Shown: piece by piece, positions 41,351-50,270 of the stretch
How positions within the stretch are numbered: the stretch's first letter is position 1
Layout: every line of letters begins with the position of its first letter
Source: Paenibacillus amylolyticus
GTDB taxonomy: Bacteria > Bacillota > Bacilli > Paenibacillales > Paenibacillaceae
Length of the DNA: 64,000 bases
Direction of reading: 5' to 3'
Assembly: GCF_003719335.1 (NCBI RefSeq)
Contig: NZ_RIAS01000018.1
Span: 1-64,000 of the forward strand
Notes under the pieces: generated by a model
Told to the model about the DNA's origin: nothing
Seen by the model: only the letters and a program-made list of their open reading frames with translations
Databases searched by the model: none
Position numbers and translations under genes: made by a program

Positions 41351-42028
41351 CTAGTAACTCCGCACGTATGCCAGCTTTTGCTCCATCTCTTCAACACATT
41401 CATAACAATCATGTTCGTCGTTCGCCACCATCGGTGTGACCGGGTACAGATTCATATCTGTTTGGTTGTACGTTTTGAGGAGCGGTAGCAACTGTGTCAC
41501 CCGTGTATTAGCCGGATCAAGCCAGGTGTTGATCTCATCATCCATAAGAATCGCTGGCATCTTGTTGCCAAACTCACGAGTCGCAAGGTTTGCGCCAGCC
41601 ATGAGCATCGTACAGGTACGAAGCGGCTGTTTACGTGTATCTTTCCATATTTCATACAACCCCGCGATGCCAAAAAGTCCGCGATCCGGCATGACCACAC
41701 GTACGGCATAACGCTTCTTGCCTTCTTGTCGCCAGTAATACAGCCCATTGCAAGGAATAACACAGCGTTTGGTCTCCACCAACTTATAATATGCGGGGTT
41801 TTCATGCACAGTCATTAAGTTGGCGTTCACCGCATCCCTCCCCCAGAACGGAATAAATCCCCAACGGAACTCATCCAGCACACGTTCTCCATCCTGATGC
41901 AGAATGATCGGCGTATGTTGCGTTGGACTGATATTATAGCGATTTTTATAGTAATACATGACACGCTGTACCTTGAAATGATCCCGAACTTCATCCAGAT
42001 CAGCCGCGAGTGAAAAACGTTCGCACAT
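41351..42028 (-). CDS. SRAP (YedK/HMCES-like) domain protein with altered active site
   Basis: 225 aa. SRAP fold: catalytic Cys2 (MCERFSL), NISPTQHTPIIL, EFRWGFIPFWG, VNANLMTV, RCVIPCNGLYYW and GLYEIWKD. In canonical enzymes, Cys2 crosslinks to abasic DNA with help from an Asn, a Glu (GFYEW) and a His (HDRMP). Here Cys2 and the Asn remain, but the Glu position is Tyr (GLYYW) and the His position is Gly (FGNKMPA). ATG 42028 with AAAGGAG upstream. It may bind DNA without normal crosslinking. Confidence 0.85.
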   Translation of the reverse strand: MCERFSLAADLDEVRDHFKVQRVMYYYKNRYNISPTQHTPIILHQDGERVLDEFRWGFIPFWGRDAVNANLMTVHENPAYYKLVETKRCVIPCNGLYYWRQEGKKRYAVRVVMPDRGLFGIAGLYEIWKDTRKQPLRTCTMLMAGANLATREFGNKMPAILMDDEINTWLDPANTRVTQLLPLLKTYNQTDMNLYPVTPMVANDEHDCYECVEEMEQKLAYVRSY

Positions 42029-42255
42029 CCCTATACACTCCTTTTTCCTAGTCAGGTTGAGTGTATTATTTGTGAGTTAAGGGAATTTATGCATACGTTC
42101 CCCGGACAGAAAGCGACTCGTTGTGACAACATTCCTTTGTAGTACAGGTTTTTTCCTTTTTTCCACGGCAAAAACAACGACTTGAGACTCATTTCAGGTA
42201 CACATTTCCTTGTTACTATAATAGAGAAAATATACATTTATTGGAGGTTTTAAGT

Positions 42256-42777
42256 ATGAAAAGGAAGATTTTGATGAGCCTGATGTTGTTCTCTGCGCTT
42301 GCGATGTTTGGAAGCACGATCTATGCAGCAACCTTTTTGAATTACGGCTACCCAAGCTCCACCATTCCAATCCGTACCTACAACTACGCTTCTGCATGGC
42401 AGGGTCCGATGGATGCTTCTCTTGCCAACTGGAACAATGCGGGAGCCAAAGTGCAATTCGTCAAAACGAATAACTCTCCAAACACGATCACCGCTGGCAA
42501 CTTCAATAATACCGCTTACGGTGTCAACTACGCTTCCGTCTCCGGCAATCAGGTTGTCAACTTCCGCATCGAACTCAACGCCTCCACCATTACTGCTGAT
42601 GCATCCAATCTATCCAACTTTATACAAAGCGTATTCGTCCATGAACTGGGCCACTCCGTCTGGCTTGGTGACAACCCTACAACGAACAGTCCTTCCATTA
42701 TGTCTTACACACGCAACCGGAATTCCATGACCAAACCACAGACCTTCGATATCAATAATGTCAGATCCAGATACTAA
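42256..42777 (+). CDS. Secreted small zinc metalloprotease (snapalysin/matrixin-like)
   Basis: 173 aa with a signal peptide (MKRKILMSLMLFSALAMFGS, cleavage near AYA/AT). Zinc motif HELGHSVWLGDNP: HExxH followed by Asp at the third-ligand position, as in snapalysins; the glycine usual after HExxHxx is Trp. A Met-turn-like SIMSYTRN follows. It probably cleaves extracellular protein. ATG 42256 behind GGAGG (8 nt). A -10-like TATAAT is at 42217. Followed 60 bp later by a lipoprotein gene on the same strand. Confidence 0.8.
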   Translation: MKRKILMSLMLFSALAMFGSTIYAATFLNYGYPSSTIPIRTYNYASAWQGPMDASLANWNNAGAKVQFVKTNNSPNTITAGNFNNTAYGVNYASVSGNQVVNFRIELNASTITADASNLSNFIQSVFVHELGHSVWLGDNPTTNSPSIMSYTRNRNSMTKPQTFDINNVRSRY

Positions 42778-42837
42778 TCGTTCGTATATCATCATTCCGT
42801 ATCATTTACATTTTATTACCAAGGAGGATTCCAATCC

Positions 42838-43503
42838 ATGAAAAAGAATCGAGTACTTACCTTGCTCGTCTCGTCCATCTTTATCTTGTCTGCCGTCGGC
42901 TGCTCTCCAGCAACTCCGGCCGCTTCTCCCCCCGACGCTCCCGTCACAATCATCGCATCCGAGGATTATCCCAGTTATGGCAGTGTAGACGCCTTGTCCC
43001 AACGGGCCGACACCATTGTGAAGGGCAATGTCATCCAAACACGGGTTGAAGCTTTAGATGACAGGGTGTTGGCTGAGTCCCAAGATCAGAATAATATGAA
43101 CGCAGCGGGAAGCGCGGCAGATACACAGGTTTCTTTTGACAAAATCTATACGATCTATACGGTTCAGGTGACTGAATCCTACAAAGGTGGTTACACAGCC
43201 GGGGATCGGCTTGAAGTCAAACAGCTTGGCGGACAACTGGGTAACACCGAAATAGTCAACGATGACAGCCTTAAGCTTATGCAGGCCAAGGATTATGTAC
43301 TTTTTCTTGAAACATATGCGGACACCCCTGCAAGCCTGCTGAACAGCGTTCAAAGCCTCTATGTGGTCAAACCTGTTGCAAAATCAGACCAGGCCAGCCA
43401 GCAATCCCAGTCTGAGGTGATTGTCAGTGCAAATCCAGAAAATGATCTGACGCTCAGCCTGAGCGAATTGCAACAAATCAAAAACGAACAGTCCAATCCG
43501 TAA
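42838..43503 (+). CDS. Lipoprotein of unknown function
   Basis: 221 aa. Lipoprotein signal (SSIFILSAVGCSPATP, lipobox Cys22), then a soluble domain with ALSQRADTIVKGNVIQT, YTVQVTESYKGGYTAGDRLEVKQLGG and YVLFLETYAD, resembling small secreted beta-barrel domains found in Bacillota lipoproteins. No clear family. ATG with AGGAGG upstream. Same strand as, and just behind, the metalloprotease. Confidence 0.8.
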   Translation: MKKNRVLTLLVSSIFILSAVGCSPATPAASPPDAPVTIIASEDYPSYGSVDALSQRADTIVKGNVIQTRVEALDDRVLAESQDQNNMNAAGSAADTQVSFDKIYTIYTVQVTESYKGGYTAGDRLEVKQLGGQLGNTEIVNDDSLKLMQAKDYVLFLETYADTPASLLNSVQSLYVVKPVAKSDQASQQSQSEVIVSANPENDLTLSLSELQQIKNEQSNP

Positions 43504-43575
43504 CGTATATTTCCTCTTTTACCTACTTACTTGTTTGATGTCCACCTCAATATGCCGCTCTACATAAAATAAAAA

Positions 43576-43610
43576 AACGCGCTGCCCGAAATACAGGGTG
43601 GCACGTTTTT
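43576..43610. terminator. Bidirectional terminator between lipoprotein and sensor kinase
   Basis: AACGCGCTGCCC pairs imperfectly with GGGTGGCACGTT around a short loop, flanked by seven A residues on one side and TTTTT on the other, serving both convergent transcripts. Confidence 0.8.
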
Positions 43611-43648
43611 ACGTTATTGCCTATGATCAAATCTCTCAATGCCAATGG

Positions 43649-44689
43649 CTAGCGATTGACACACACCGGAAGGGTAAACCAGAAGCAACTGCCTTCTCCC
43701 TTCGTACTTTGAACAGCAATTTCGCCTCCATGCCGTTCCACAATCGATTGAGCGATCGCGAGCCCAAGCCCCGCACCACCACTACTTTTACTACGAGATT
43801 TATCAATCCGGTAAAACCGTTCAAAAATACGTGTCGTTTCTTCCGCTTCAATCCCCTCACCTTGATCTATCACCGCAATTCGCAGAAACGCTCCCTGCTC
43901 TGTTGCAGTAAGCGTGATTGTGCCTCCTGTAGAAGAGTGCTGGATAGCATTTTGCAGTAAATTGGAGAGAACCCGTTTCATCTGTGCAGCTACCATCATG
44001 GCAGCTGGCAATCGATCAGGCAGCTCAATCTCCACACTCAGCTGTTTCTCGGCAAGATGGAACGAGAAGCTCTCGAGCGTGGTTAGCAACAACTCATCAA
44101 CATGACTGGGCTCTGGATCAAATGGCCCCCCTTGTGCTTCCAGACTCGATAGATCAAACAAGTCCTGGATCAGCCCTCCCAGCCTCTTCGTTTCAAGGCG
44201 AATCGTATTCAGATAACGTTGAAAGGTCGCTTCATCCTTAATCACATCGTCCTCAAGTGCTTCCACAAAAGCCTGAATCGAGGCCAGCGGTGTACGCAAG
44301 TCATGAGATACATTCGCAATCAGCTCTCGCCTGGCCGATTCGGATTGATGAAGATGGTCAAAGCTATCCTTCAGCCTGGAACTCATTTCATTAAATTGCT
44401 GTGCCAGCAGTTTGAATTCCTGTGGTCCGATGAGAGGGACTTCCGTATGGAAATCCCCTTCGGCTACCTTCACTGTACGCTCGGTAATACGAGCTATTGA
44501 TTTTTCTAACGGCTTCGTTAATACATACTGGAGAACAAACGAAAGTAAACCTACTCCGGCTGTTATACCTGACAACCAATACAATTGATCGATGGTGAGA
44601 AGCATTTTGGAATAACTGACGAACAAACAAATCAACAATACACCAATACCCAGAAGACTGGACAATACCAGATACGTGCGTAGATTCAT
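43649..44689 (-). CDS. Two-component sensor histidine kinase
   Basis: 346 aa. Two N-terminal membrane segments with a very short exposed loop (LLGIGVLLICLFVSY; LSGITAGVGLLSFVLQYVL), a HAMP linker, a HisKA domain (NVSHDLRTPLASIQAFVEAL, phosphorylated histidine) and a HATPase domain (NLLQNAIQHSSTGG, IDQGEGIEAEE, GAGLGLAIAQSIVERHGG). With little extracellular domain it probably senses a membrane or intramembrane signal. ATG 44689 overlaps the response regulator stop by 4 nt, so coupled. Confidence 0.92.
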   Translation of the reverse strand: MNLRTYLVLSSLLGIGVLLICLFVSYSKMLLTIDQLYWLSGITAGVGLLSFVLQYVLTKPLEKSIARITERTVKVAEGDFHTEVPLIGPQEFKLLAQQFNEMSSRLKDSFDHLHQSESARRELIANVSHDLRTPLASIQAFVEALEDDVIKDEATFQRYLNTIRLETKRLGGLIQDLFDLSSLEAQGGPFDPEPSHVDELLLTTLESFSFHLAEKQLSVEIELPDRLPAAMMVAAQMKRVLSNLLQNAIQHSSTGGTITLTATEQGAFLRIAVIDQGEGIEAEETTRIFERFYRIDKSRSKSSGGAGLGLAIAQSIVERHGGEIAVQSTKGEGSCFWFTLPVCVNR

Positions 44690-45390
44690 GATGATCCACC
44701 TGCAAACTTGTAACCTATACCCCAAACGGTTTTAATATATTTCGGCTCTGAAGCATTTTGCTCGATCTTTTCTCGTAATCTCCGAATATGCACGGTTACA
44801 GTCGTCGTGTCTCCCTCGTAGCTAAAATCCCAGATTTTGCTTAACATCTGACTACGCGAGAATACCTGTCCCGGGTGGCTGGCTAGCAAATACAACATCT
44901 CAAACTCGGTAACCGTCAAGTCAATCAGCCGCCCGTCAATCTCTACCTCACGTTTCACAAAATCAATGGTCAGTCCTTCATAACGAATCGTATGCGATGA
45001 ATGAGTAGCAGGCGACACCTGTACCGTTCGCATTCTGCGCAATATCGCTTTGACACGTAGAACGAGTTCTCTCGGACTAAACGGCTTGGTCAGATAATCA
45101 TCTGCTCCCATCGTCAGACCCATCAGTCGATCCTGCTCTTCCCCGCGAGCCGTCAGCATCACAATGGGTACATCCTCGGTTTGCCGAATCTCGTTACAGA
45201 TTTCCCAGCCATTTTTACGTGGCATCATCAGGTCTAACACAATCAGATTTGGCGCGTGACTGCGCCACAGCTCAATCGCCTCCATGCCATCCTTAGCTGT
45301 TACCACGGAATAACCTTCCCTTTCCAGGTACCTGCGACAAACGTCTGTAATATTACTGTCATCATCAGCAACCATGATACGCTCATTCAA
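44686..45390 (-). CDS. OmpR-family response regulator
   Basis: 234 aa. Receiver domain (IMVADDDSNITDVC, LIVLDLMMPRKNG with phospho-acceptor Asp, MLTARGEEQDRL, DYLTKPFSPREL) and a winged-helix DNA-binding domain (LTVTEFEMLYLLASHPGQVFSR; DTTTVTVHIRRLREKIE). Start TTG at 45390 with GGGGTGA 5 nt upstream; the longer frame runs into unrelated sequence. Partner of the overlapping kinase. Confidence 0.9.
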   Translation of the reverse strand: MNERIMVADDDSNITDVCRRYLEREGYSVVTAKDGMEAIELWRSHAPNLIVLDLMMPRKNGWEICNEIRQTEDVPIVMLTARGEEQDRLMGLTMGADDYLTKPFSPRELVLRVKAILRRMRTVQVSPATHSSHTIRYEGLTIDFVKREVEIDGRLIDLTVTEFEMLYLLASHPGQVFSRSQMLSKIWDFSYEGDTTTVTVHIRRLREKIEQNASEPKYIKTVWGIGYKFAGGSS

Positions 45391-45507
45391 TGAACTCACC
45401 CCATATTCAAAACAAGCATCTGGCCTCATCATATCACAGGGCAAGGACCATGTTTCAGTATTATTGATCTGCTTTACTTACAATTCTTTACGTTTACTTC
45501 GTCACCT

Positions 45508-46029
45508 TCACTTCATAGCCTTCATCGGCATCATGTATTTTGAAATGACCGTATTCGCCACATAGGTGTTGCCCTCATGGATCGTAGGCATCGATTTCAA
45601 GCTAACCTGCATGCCGTCTACCATCATTTTTTTAGAACCAACCCACACTTTAATGGTTTTAGCCGCAGGCATTATAACATCTTCCATCATCGTGTTATCA
45701 GCCATCGTTGTGTCATCTTGCTTCATCATATCATCGTCCATCATCATGTCATTTTTCATTTTCATATCGTCTTTCATTGTCATATCATCTTTCATCATCG
45801 TGTCGTGCATTTTTTCCATATACATTAACGTTACCGAGCGGTCTTTGCTGTCCCACATAATGCTGTAACCGTACATTTTTGCCGCCTGTCTCAATTGAAC
45901 AAGCTCCATACCATCTTTTTTAATCATTTTCATCTCTGCTGTACTTGCGCTTGCTAATCCCGAAAAGGTCAAAGACATCATCAACACCGCTGCTGCAATC
46001 ATTTTTTTGCTTTTGCTTGTTTTCATCAT
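45508..46029 (-). CDS. Secreted Met/Asp-rich protein with a split stalk-like domain
   Basis: 173 aa. Signal peptide (MIAAAVLMMSLTFSGLASA), then two half-domains similar to copper-amine-oxidase N-terminal (stalk) repeats: MELVQLRQAAKMYGYSIMWD...VTLMYM and, after a 60-residue insertion, TIKVWVGSKKMMVDGMQV...NTYVANTVISKYMM. The insertion consists of repeats of MMKDDMT/KMKND/MMDDD type, rich in Met and Asp, reminiscent of metal-binding tracts. Upstream of the two-component genes with about 115 bp and no terminator between, so possibly co-transcribed. Tandem ATGs; 46029 has the better spacing. Confidence 0.75.
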   Translation of the reverse strand: MMKTSKSKKMIAAAVLMMSLTFSGLASASTAEMKMIKKDGMELVQLRQAAKMYGYSIMWDSKDRSVTLMYMEKMHDTMMKDDMTMKDDMKMKNDMMMDDDMMKQDDTTMADNTMMEDVIMPAAKTIKVWVGSKKMMVDGMQVSLKSMPTIHEGNTYVANTVISKYMMPMKAMK

Positions 46030-46148
46030 TGTTATCACTCTCCATGGTTTAGTTGCTTGCATGGACTACAATAAGGAAAACAACTTACGATTCTCTAAGC
46101 AAAATATTACGAAATCATTACGATGTAAATATTGGTATCATCCTGATA

Positions 46149-46194
46149 TAAAAAACGGTTGAAATCCCTCTTTGCGAGAGACTTCAACCGTTTC
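46149..46194 (-). terminator. Intrinsic terminator of the beta-mannosidase gene
   Basis: On the minus strand AAACGGTTGAAG pairs with TTTCAACCGTTT (with inner CTCTCG/GAGGG pairing), followed by TTTTTTATATC. About 38 bp after the stop. Confidence 0.9.
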
Positions 46195-46231
46195 ATTCGT
46201 TGCTACGTCTTATTTTCTACTTGCCTCACAT

Positions 46232-48781
46232 TCAGTTCACACGAATAAAGTCAGCCATGGATCGAACCTGGGCCGCTCCTGGATTCGAAATGACGTCTGC
46301 TTGCTGTAACCCTTCTCTGGAGGTGAACTTCACCTTTACCGGAAACCCGGGAATCAGATCAAAGAAGTTATCCGAGAAGACCCCTTCAACTTCCGAAGAC
46401 ATCCACACCTGCTTGGCAAGAACGTCACTTTCCAGCACTAGATACACACCATCCTCATCGGCTCCTCCGCTGACTTTGATGCTCGCAGGCTGAAGCGCAA
46501 GCTCTTTGGCAGGCACGAAGTAATGCTCCTGGACAATGTCTGTTACTCCCTCTTGATGGAGAGCGAGTCGCAGGAGCGTCGTCGCAGCATCATGTCCTTC
46601 AAGCCAGTCTGTATTGCGCAAAGACAACAACTTCTCGCCTGAATTGGCTGCCACGCTTACTTCAAGTGTCTCATCCCGGTGCACCGTGCCATCGAATCCA
46701 ATCAATTGAATTTGGAGCTGCCCCTCCACAGGTTTAAGTTGATCGGAAATCACATAGATATCCGTGACGTCTTCTTTGGTACCATCCACGGAAACCAATA
46801 CATCGTTGAAACTGCGCTTCGCGTAATATTGCAATGCCTTCCAGCGACCAAGATAGTCCATCCCTGCCCACGAAGCGACAGGCCAGCAGTCATTCATCTG
46901 CCAGTAGAGCGTGCCCATACAGTACGGTTTGCGGCGGCGATGGGCTTCAATTGCGGTTTTCATCGCTTCCGCTTGAAGGACCTGACTCATATACAGGAAG
47001 GATGGGAAATCCTTCGGTTCATGCAAATACATATCCATATACTGCTTGATCAGCCGATTACCCGCACCGTTCTTCTGATGTGCAAGCATGACCTCTGACT
47101 CCAAGGCCAAGTCTTCTTCCTCGGCATACGTGCGTACCGATTTGTATTCCGGGAACGACTGGAATCCATACTCACTCATAAAACGGCCTACATAAATATT
47201 GTAATTCTCAAAAGGCTCAACATTGTGCCACACACCCCAGTAATGGATGTCTCCTTCCGACGTAGACGGATGGGCGTGCTGTTTTTCATCCCCTGTCAGC
47301 GATACAATCGGGGAAGAAGGCCAGTAGTCGATGCCAGGTGCATACGCTTCGACCACTTCTGGTAAAAGGTCATGGAAAATCGCTTCATAATCCGCCCAGA
47401 TGCGTTCGCGCTGTTCGGCATTGTAATCTTTTTTCCAGCCCCATCCACCATGTTCAATATAATGCGCCCAAGCCGAATCAATCTCATTGTTGCCGCACCA
47501 CAGAACAATACTCGGATGATTGCGCAGACGTTTCACATTGTCTATCGCTTCATATCGGACACTGTTCAGGAACGCTTCGTCACCCGGGTACATACTGCAC
47601 GCAAACATAAAATCCTGCCACACCATGATACCGTATTCATCACACAGATCGTAGAACACATCCTCTTCGTAAAAGCCACCGCCCCATACTCGCAGCATAT
47701 TCATGTTGGACTCAGCTGCCGATATGATCTCATGCATGTACCGTTCCCGTGTCACTTCAGTGATAAAACTATCATTTGGAATGTGGTTGGCTCCCTTGGC
47801 GAACACCGCAACTCCGTTCAGTTCAAAATAAAAGGAAGCCCCGGCTTCGTCCGGATCACGAACAAGACGAATGGATCGAAGTCCTGTCTTGACCTCGCAC
47901 GATGCGACAGAACGCTCACCTTGAAGTACCTCGGCAGCAAACGTATATCGATACGCTTCACCCAATCCACGACTCCACCAAAGTTTCGGATTTTGAATCA
48001 AGATGGGAACCTCTATCGTATGGGAACCAGCTTGCAAAGACACGTCCTTCTCCCAGCGCTGACCATCCGCGCCTATGCGTATAACGGTATCTACAGGCTG
48101 TGAAGTTTCCACTTCTACCACGGCGGTGACTTGTGCCGATGTGGCATTTACTTTATTTTGCCGGATAAATAGATCATGAATTTTCACATCTGCCCATCCC
48201 TCAAGCCTAACTTCACGCCAGATGCCACTGGTGACAAAACGCGGACCCCAATCCCAGCCGTAGTGATATGGCGCTTTGCGCGCAAAGATACTTACTCGTT
48301 TATCCCCGAGACCGCCCACATCGGATTGGTCATTGGATGCAGGCAAGGCATATCCCAGCTTCTCCAGCTTCGGCAAATCCTCCTGAATGGGAGAACGAAA
48401 ATGAATGCGAAGCATGTTCTCCTGTTCCTTCACTAATGCTTTTACATCTGCCTTCCATACTCGAAACATGTTATCCGCAGACAACACATGTGTGTCATTC
48501 ACATATACATCCGCATACGTATCCAGTCCGTCAAAAACAAGTTCAATATGCTCCTGCGTGTATAAGAAAGGTTCAATATCGAACGTTGTACGGTACTCCC
48601 AGTCCTTCTTGTCGATCCACTGCACTTCCTTCTCATTTGTCCCGTAAAACGGGTCAGGAATCTTGCCTAATCTAAGCAGATCGGTATGTACGCATCCAGG
48701 CACCTGAGCCGGCATCCATTCCTGATCTTCACTAGCCTTGAACGTCCAATTTTCAAATCGTTGCGATAGGTTTGTGCTCAT
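46232..48781 (-). CDS. Beta-mannosidase (glycoside hydrolase family 2)
   Basis: 849 aa. GH2 layout: sugar-binding jelly roll, immunoglobulin-like domain, TIM barrel. Catalytic region NHPSIVLWCGNNEIDSAW holds the acid/base Glu in the GNNE motif; the nucleophile is in RFMSEYGFQSFPEY. PYCMGTLYWQMNDCWPVASW is typical of beta-mannosidase. It hydrolyses terminal beta-mannose in mannan oligosaccharides; no signal peptide, so cytosolic. ATG 48781 behind GGGAGG. Promoter and possible operator at 48833-48880; a LacI regulator lies upstream. Confidence 0.93.
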   Translation of the reverse strand: MSTNLSQRFENWTFKASEDQEWMPAQVPGCVHTDLLRLGKIPDPFYGTNEKEVQWIDKKDWEYRTTFDIEPFLYTQEHIELVFDGLDTYADVYVNDTHVLSADNMFRVWKADVKALVKEQENMLRIHFRSPIQEDLPKLEKLGYALPASNDQSDVGGLGDKRVSIFARKAPYHYGWDWGPRFVTSGIWREVRLEGWADVKIHDLFIRQNKVNATSAQVTAVVEVETSQPVDTVIRIGADGQRWEKDVSLQAGSHTIEVPILIQNPKLWWSRGLGEAYRYTFAAEVLQGERSVASCEVKTGLRSIRLVRDPDEAGASFYFELNGVAVFAKGANHIPNDSFITEVTRERYMHEIISAAESNMNMLRVWGGGFYEEDVFYDLCDEYGIMVWQDFMFACSMYPGDEAFLNSVRYEAIDNVKRLRNHPSIVLWCGNNEIDSAWAHYIEHGGWGWKKDYNAEQRERIWADYEAIFHDLLPEVVEAYAPGIDYWPSSPIVSLTGDEKQHAHPSTSEGDIHYWGVWHNVEPFENYNIYVGRFMSEYGFQSFPEYKSVRTYAEEEDLALESEVMLAHQKNGAGNRLIKQYMDMYLHEPKDFPSFLYMSQVLQAEAMKTAIEAHRRRKPYCMGTLYWQMNDCWPVASWAGMDYLGRWKALQYYAKRSFNDVLVSVDGTKEDVTDIYVISDQLKPVEGQLQIQLIGFDGTVHRDETLEVSVAANSGEKLLSLRNTDWLEGHDAATTLLRLALHQEGVTDIVQEHYFVPAKELALQPASIKVSGGADEDGVYLVLESDVLAKQVWMSSEVEGVFSDNFFDLIPGFPVKVKFTSREGLQQADVISNPGAAQVRSMADFIRVN

Positions 48782-48832
48782 GACAGCCTCCCAAGTTGTT
48801 ATAGTAACCAACTTATTTTGTTAGGTTTTGTT

Positions 48833-48861
48833 ATTATAAAAGCAAACAATTCACAAAACAA
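48833..48861 (-). promoter_or_regulatory. Promoter of the beta-mannosidase gene with operator-like repeats
   Basis: On the minus strand TTGTTT (48856-48861), 17-bp spacer and TATAAT (48833-48838), about 50 bp before the ATG. Flanking words ACAAAACA, AACATGTT and TTTTGTTA repeat around the promoter and recur in the palindrome near the LacI gene (50113-50154). Confidence 0.6.
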
Positions 48862-48934
48862 AATTAACATGTTAGCCGTATAACAGTCAATGCATTTGGT
48901 AAATTTTATTGTTCTGATCATCTCTCCAATCACC

Positions 48935-48966
48935 AAAAAAGACATAGAGATTTACTCCTCCATGTC
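48935..48966 (-). terminator. Terminator of the LacI regulator gene
   Basis: On the minus strand GACATGGAG pairs with CTCTATGTC (one G-U pair) around GAGTAAAT and is followed by TTTTTTGG. About 75 bp beyond the LacI stop. Confidence 0.75.
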
Positions 48967-49037
48967 TGTTCATGTCTGTTCCTTCTCTTTTGTTTCCATC
49001 CTCCTAAGAAGGCCGGCAAACTAAAAACTGCACCGGG

Positions 49038-50069
49038 CTATGCCCGAAACGAATGATACTCATCCCGCATAATAATGTCCGCATTAATCAGCTTGCGCTC
49101 ATATGGAACTTTCGGATTGCTGATGCGCCATAACAGCTGATCTACAGCACGTGCTCCTAGATGTTCTTTATGAATATGCGCCGTAGCCATAATAGGATCA
49201 TCTGTCCGCGTATTATCAAATCCTGTTACCGCGCACTGTTCGGGCACCTGAACGCCGCGACTTCGCAAAGCCTCAATGATAATAAATGCCGTGTGGTCAT
49301 TCGCGCAGACGATTACCTCTGGAAAATCTTCGAGCTTCAGCTCTCTGACCGCCTGTTGCATCTCCTCATACTCCTGCACCAACAGCCCCACATGCTGATC
49401 TGCCTGTAACTGTATTTCTTCAAGTCCCATCCGGTACCCTAGCCACCGTTCCCTGAAACTAACCGCATCGGGCAGCTGTCCAGCAAACTGGAACCGTTTA
49501 TATCCCTTTGCTGCGAGCATAAGAACTAACTCTTTCATGCCTTTCACATTGTCAGTAAATACAGTATCCGTGTGTATTGCCGAATCCTCGTGATCCACCA
49601 TGACGAGCGGAATGCGTAAGCGATATATTTCGAGCAGAACTGGCGTTGAGATCGTGCCTACCGTAATGACACCCCGAATGGCGTCAGGATTGAGAACCGA
49701 AAACATATGATCGGAAGAAGGCTCCGTCAGCGTCAAAATATCCATGCCCTGCTCATTCAAACGCGCTGAAATCCCGTCGAATACAGGCCCCCAATACAAG
49801 GAAGAACGATTTTGAGAGCGTATATTCGGAAACAAAATCAATGTGGTACCTTCGTTTTTCTTCTCCGCTGTGCTGCCGGATGATGTATGAGAATCCACTG
49901 CATTATATTTTGGCTCTATTTTAAAATAACCCAGTTGCCCTGCGGTTCTGACAATCATCTCGCGCGTATGCTCACTAACCCCAGGCTTGCCCGTCAATGC
50001 ACGGGAAACTGCAAACTTGGATACTCCTGCAGCATCTGCGATCTGCTGCATGGTCACTCTTTTGCCCAT
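49038..50069 (-). CDS. LacI-family transcriptional regulator
   Basis: 343 aa. N-terminal helix-turn-helix TMQQIADAAGVSKFAVSRAL and hinge, then a periplasmic-binding-like sensor (LILFPNIRS, GVITVGTISTPVLLEIYRL, LVMVDHEDSAIHTDTVFTDN, VTGFDNTRTDDPIMATAHI). Probably represses the mannosidase gene in response to a mannoside. ATG 50069 chosen (GGGTGAG 4 nt upstream); the upstream ATG lacks a site. It reads from a region with a 42-bp perfect palindrome (50113-50154), a likely autoregulatory operator. Confidence 0.88.
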   Translation of the reverse strand: MGKRVTMQQIADAAGVSKFAVSRALTGKPGVSEHTREMIVRTAGQLGYFKIEPKYNAVDSHTSSGSTAEKKNEGTTLILFPNIRSQNRSSLYWGPVFDGISARLNEQGMDILTLTEPSSDHMFSVLNPDAIRGVITVGTISTPVLLEIYRLRIPLVMVDHEDSAIHTDTVFTDNVKGMKELVLMLAAKGYKRFQFAGQLPDAVSFRERWLGYRMGLEEIQLQADQHVGLLVQEYEEMQQAVRELKLEDFPEVIVCANDHTAFIIIEALRSRGVQVPEQCAVTGFDNTRTDDPIMATAHIHKEHLGARAVDQLLWRISNPKVPYERKLINADIIMRDEYHSFRA

Positions 50070-50112
50070 CTTGCTCACCCGATTTTCCTGATTTTTCATC
50101 CAGTGTAGCATA

Positions 50113-50154
50113 AAACCCCGAATGAACAAAACATGTTTTGTTCATTCGGGGTTT
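50113..50154. repeat. 42-bp perfect palindrome upstream of the LacI regulator
   Basis: The arm AAACCCCGAATGAACAAAAC... reads identically on both strands with no spacer, centred between 50133 and 50134 (inner core AACAAAACATGTTTTGTT). Its centre matches LacI-operator-type symmetry and its ends resemble a GC-rich terminator stem. On the minus strand it lies downstream of the EamA stop and just before the regulator start, followed by TTTT, so it could be both a terminator and an operator. Confidence 0.75.
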
Positions 50155-50270
50155 GTTAGGTTAGAACGGAGTTAGACGGAATAACCTGTAACTTCGTTTA
50201 TCTAGCGTTTATCTATGGTCGAATGTCTTCAACTAAACATGTTTAGATGGACAAACAGAATCACTTAACA

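Noticed and set aside
42256..42777. Classical matrixin with HExxHxxGxxH
   Set aside because: The third ligand position is Asp and the glycine is Trp, so the canonical matrixin motif is not met.
47372..48103. 243-aa plus-strand frame opposite the beta-mannosidase gene
   Set aside because: Antisense to a strongly supported GH2 enzyme; no domain or ribosome binding site.
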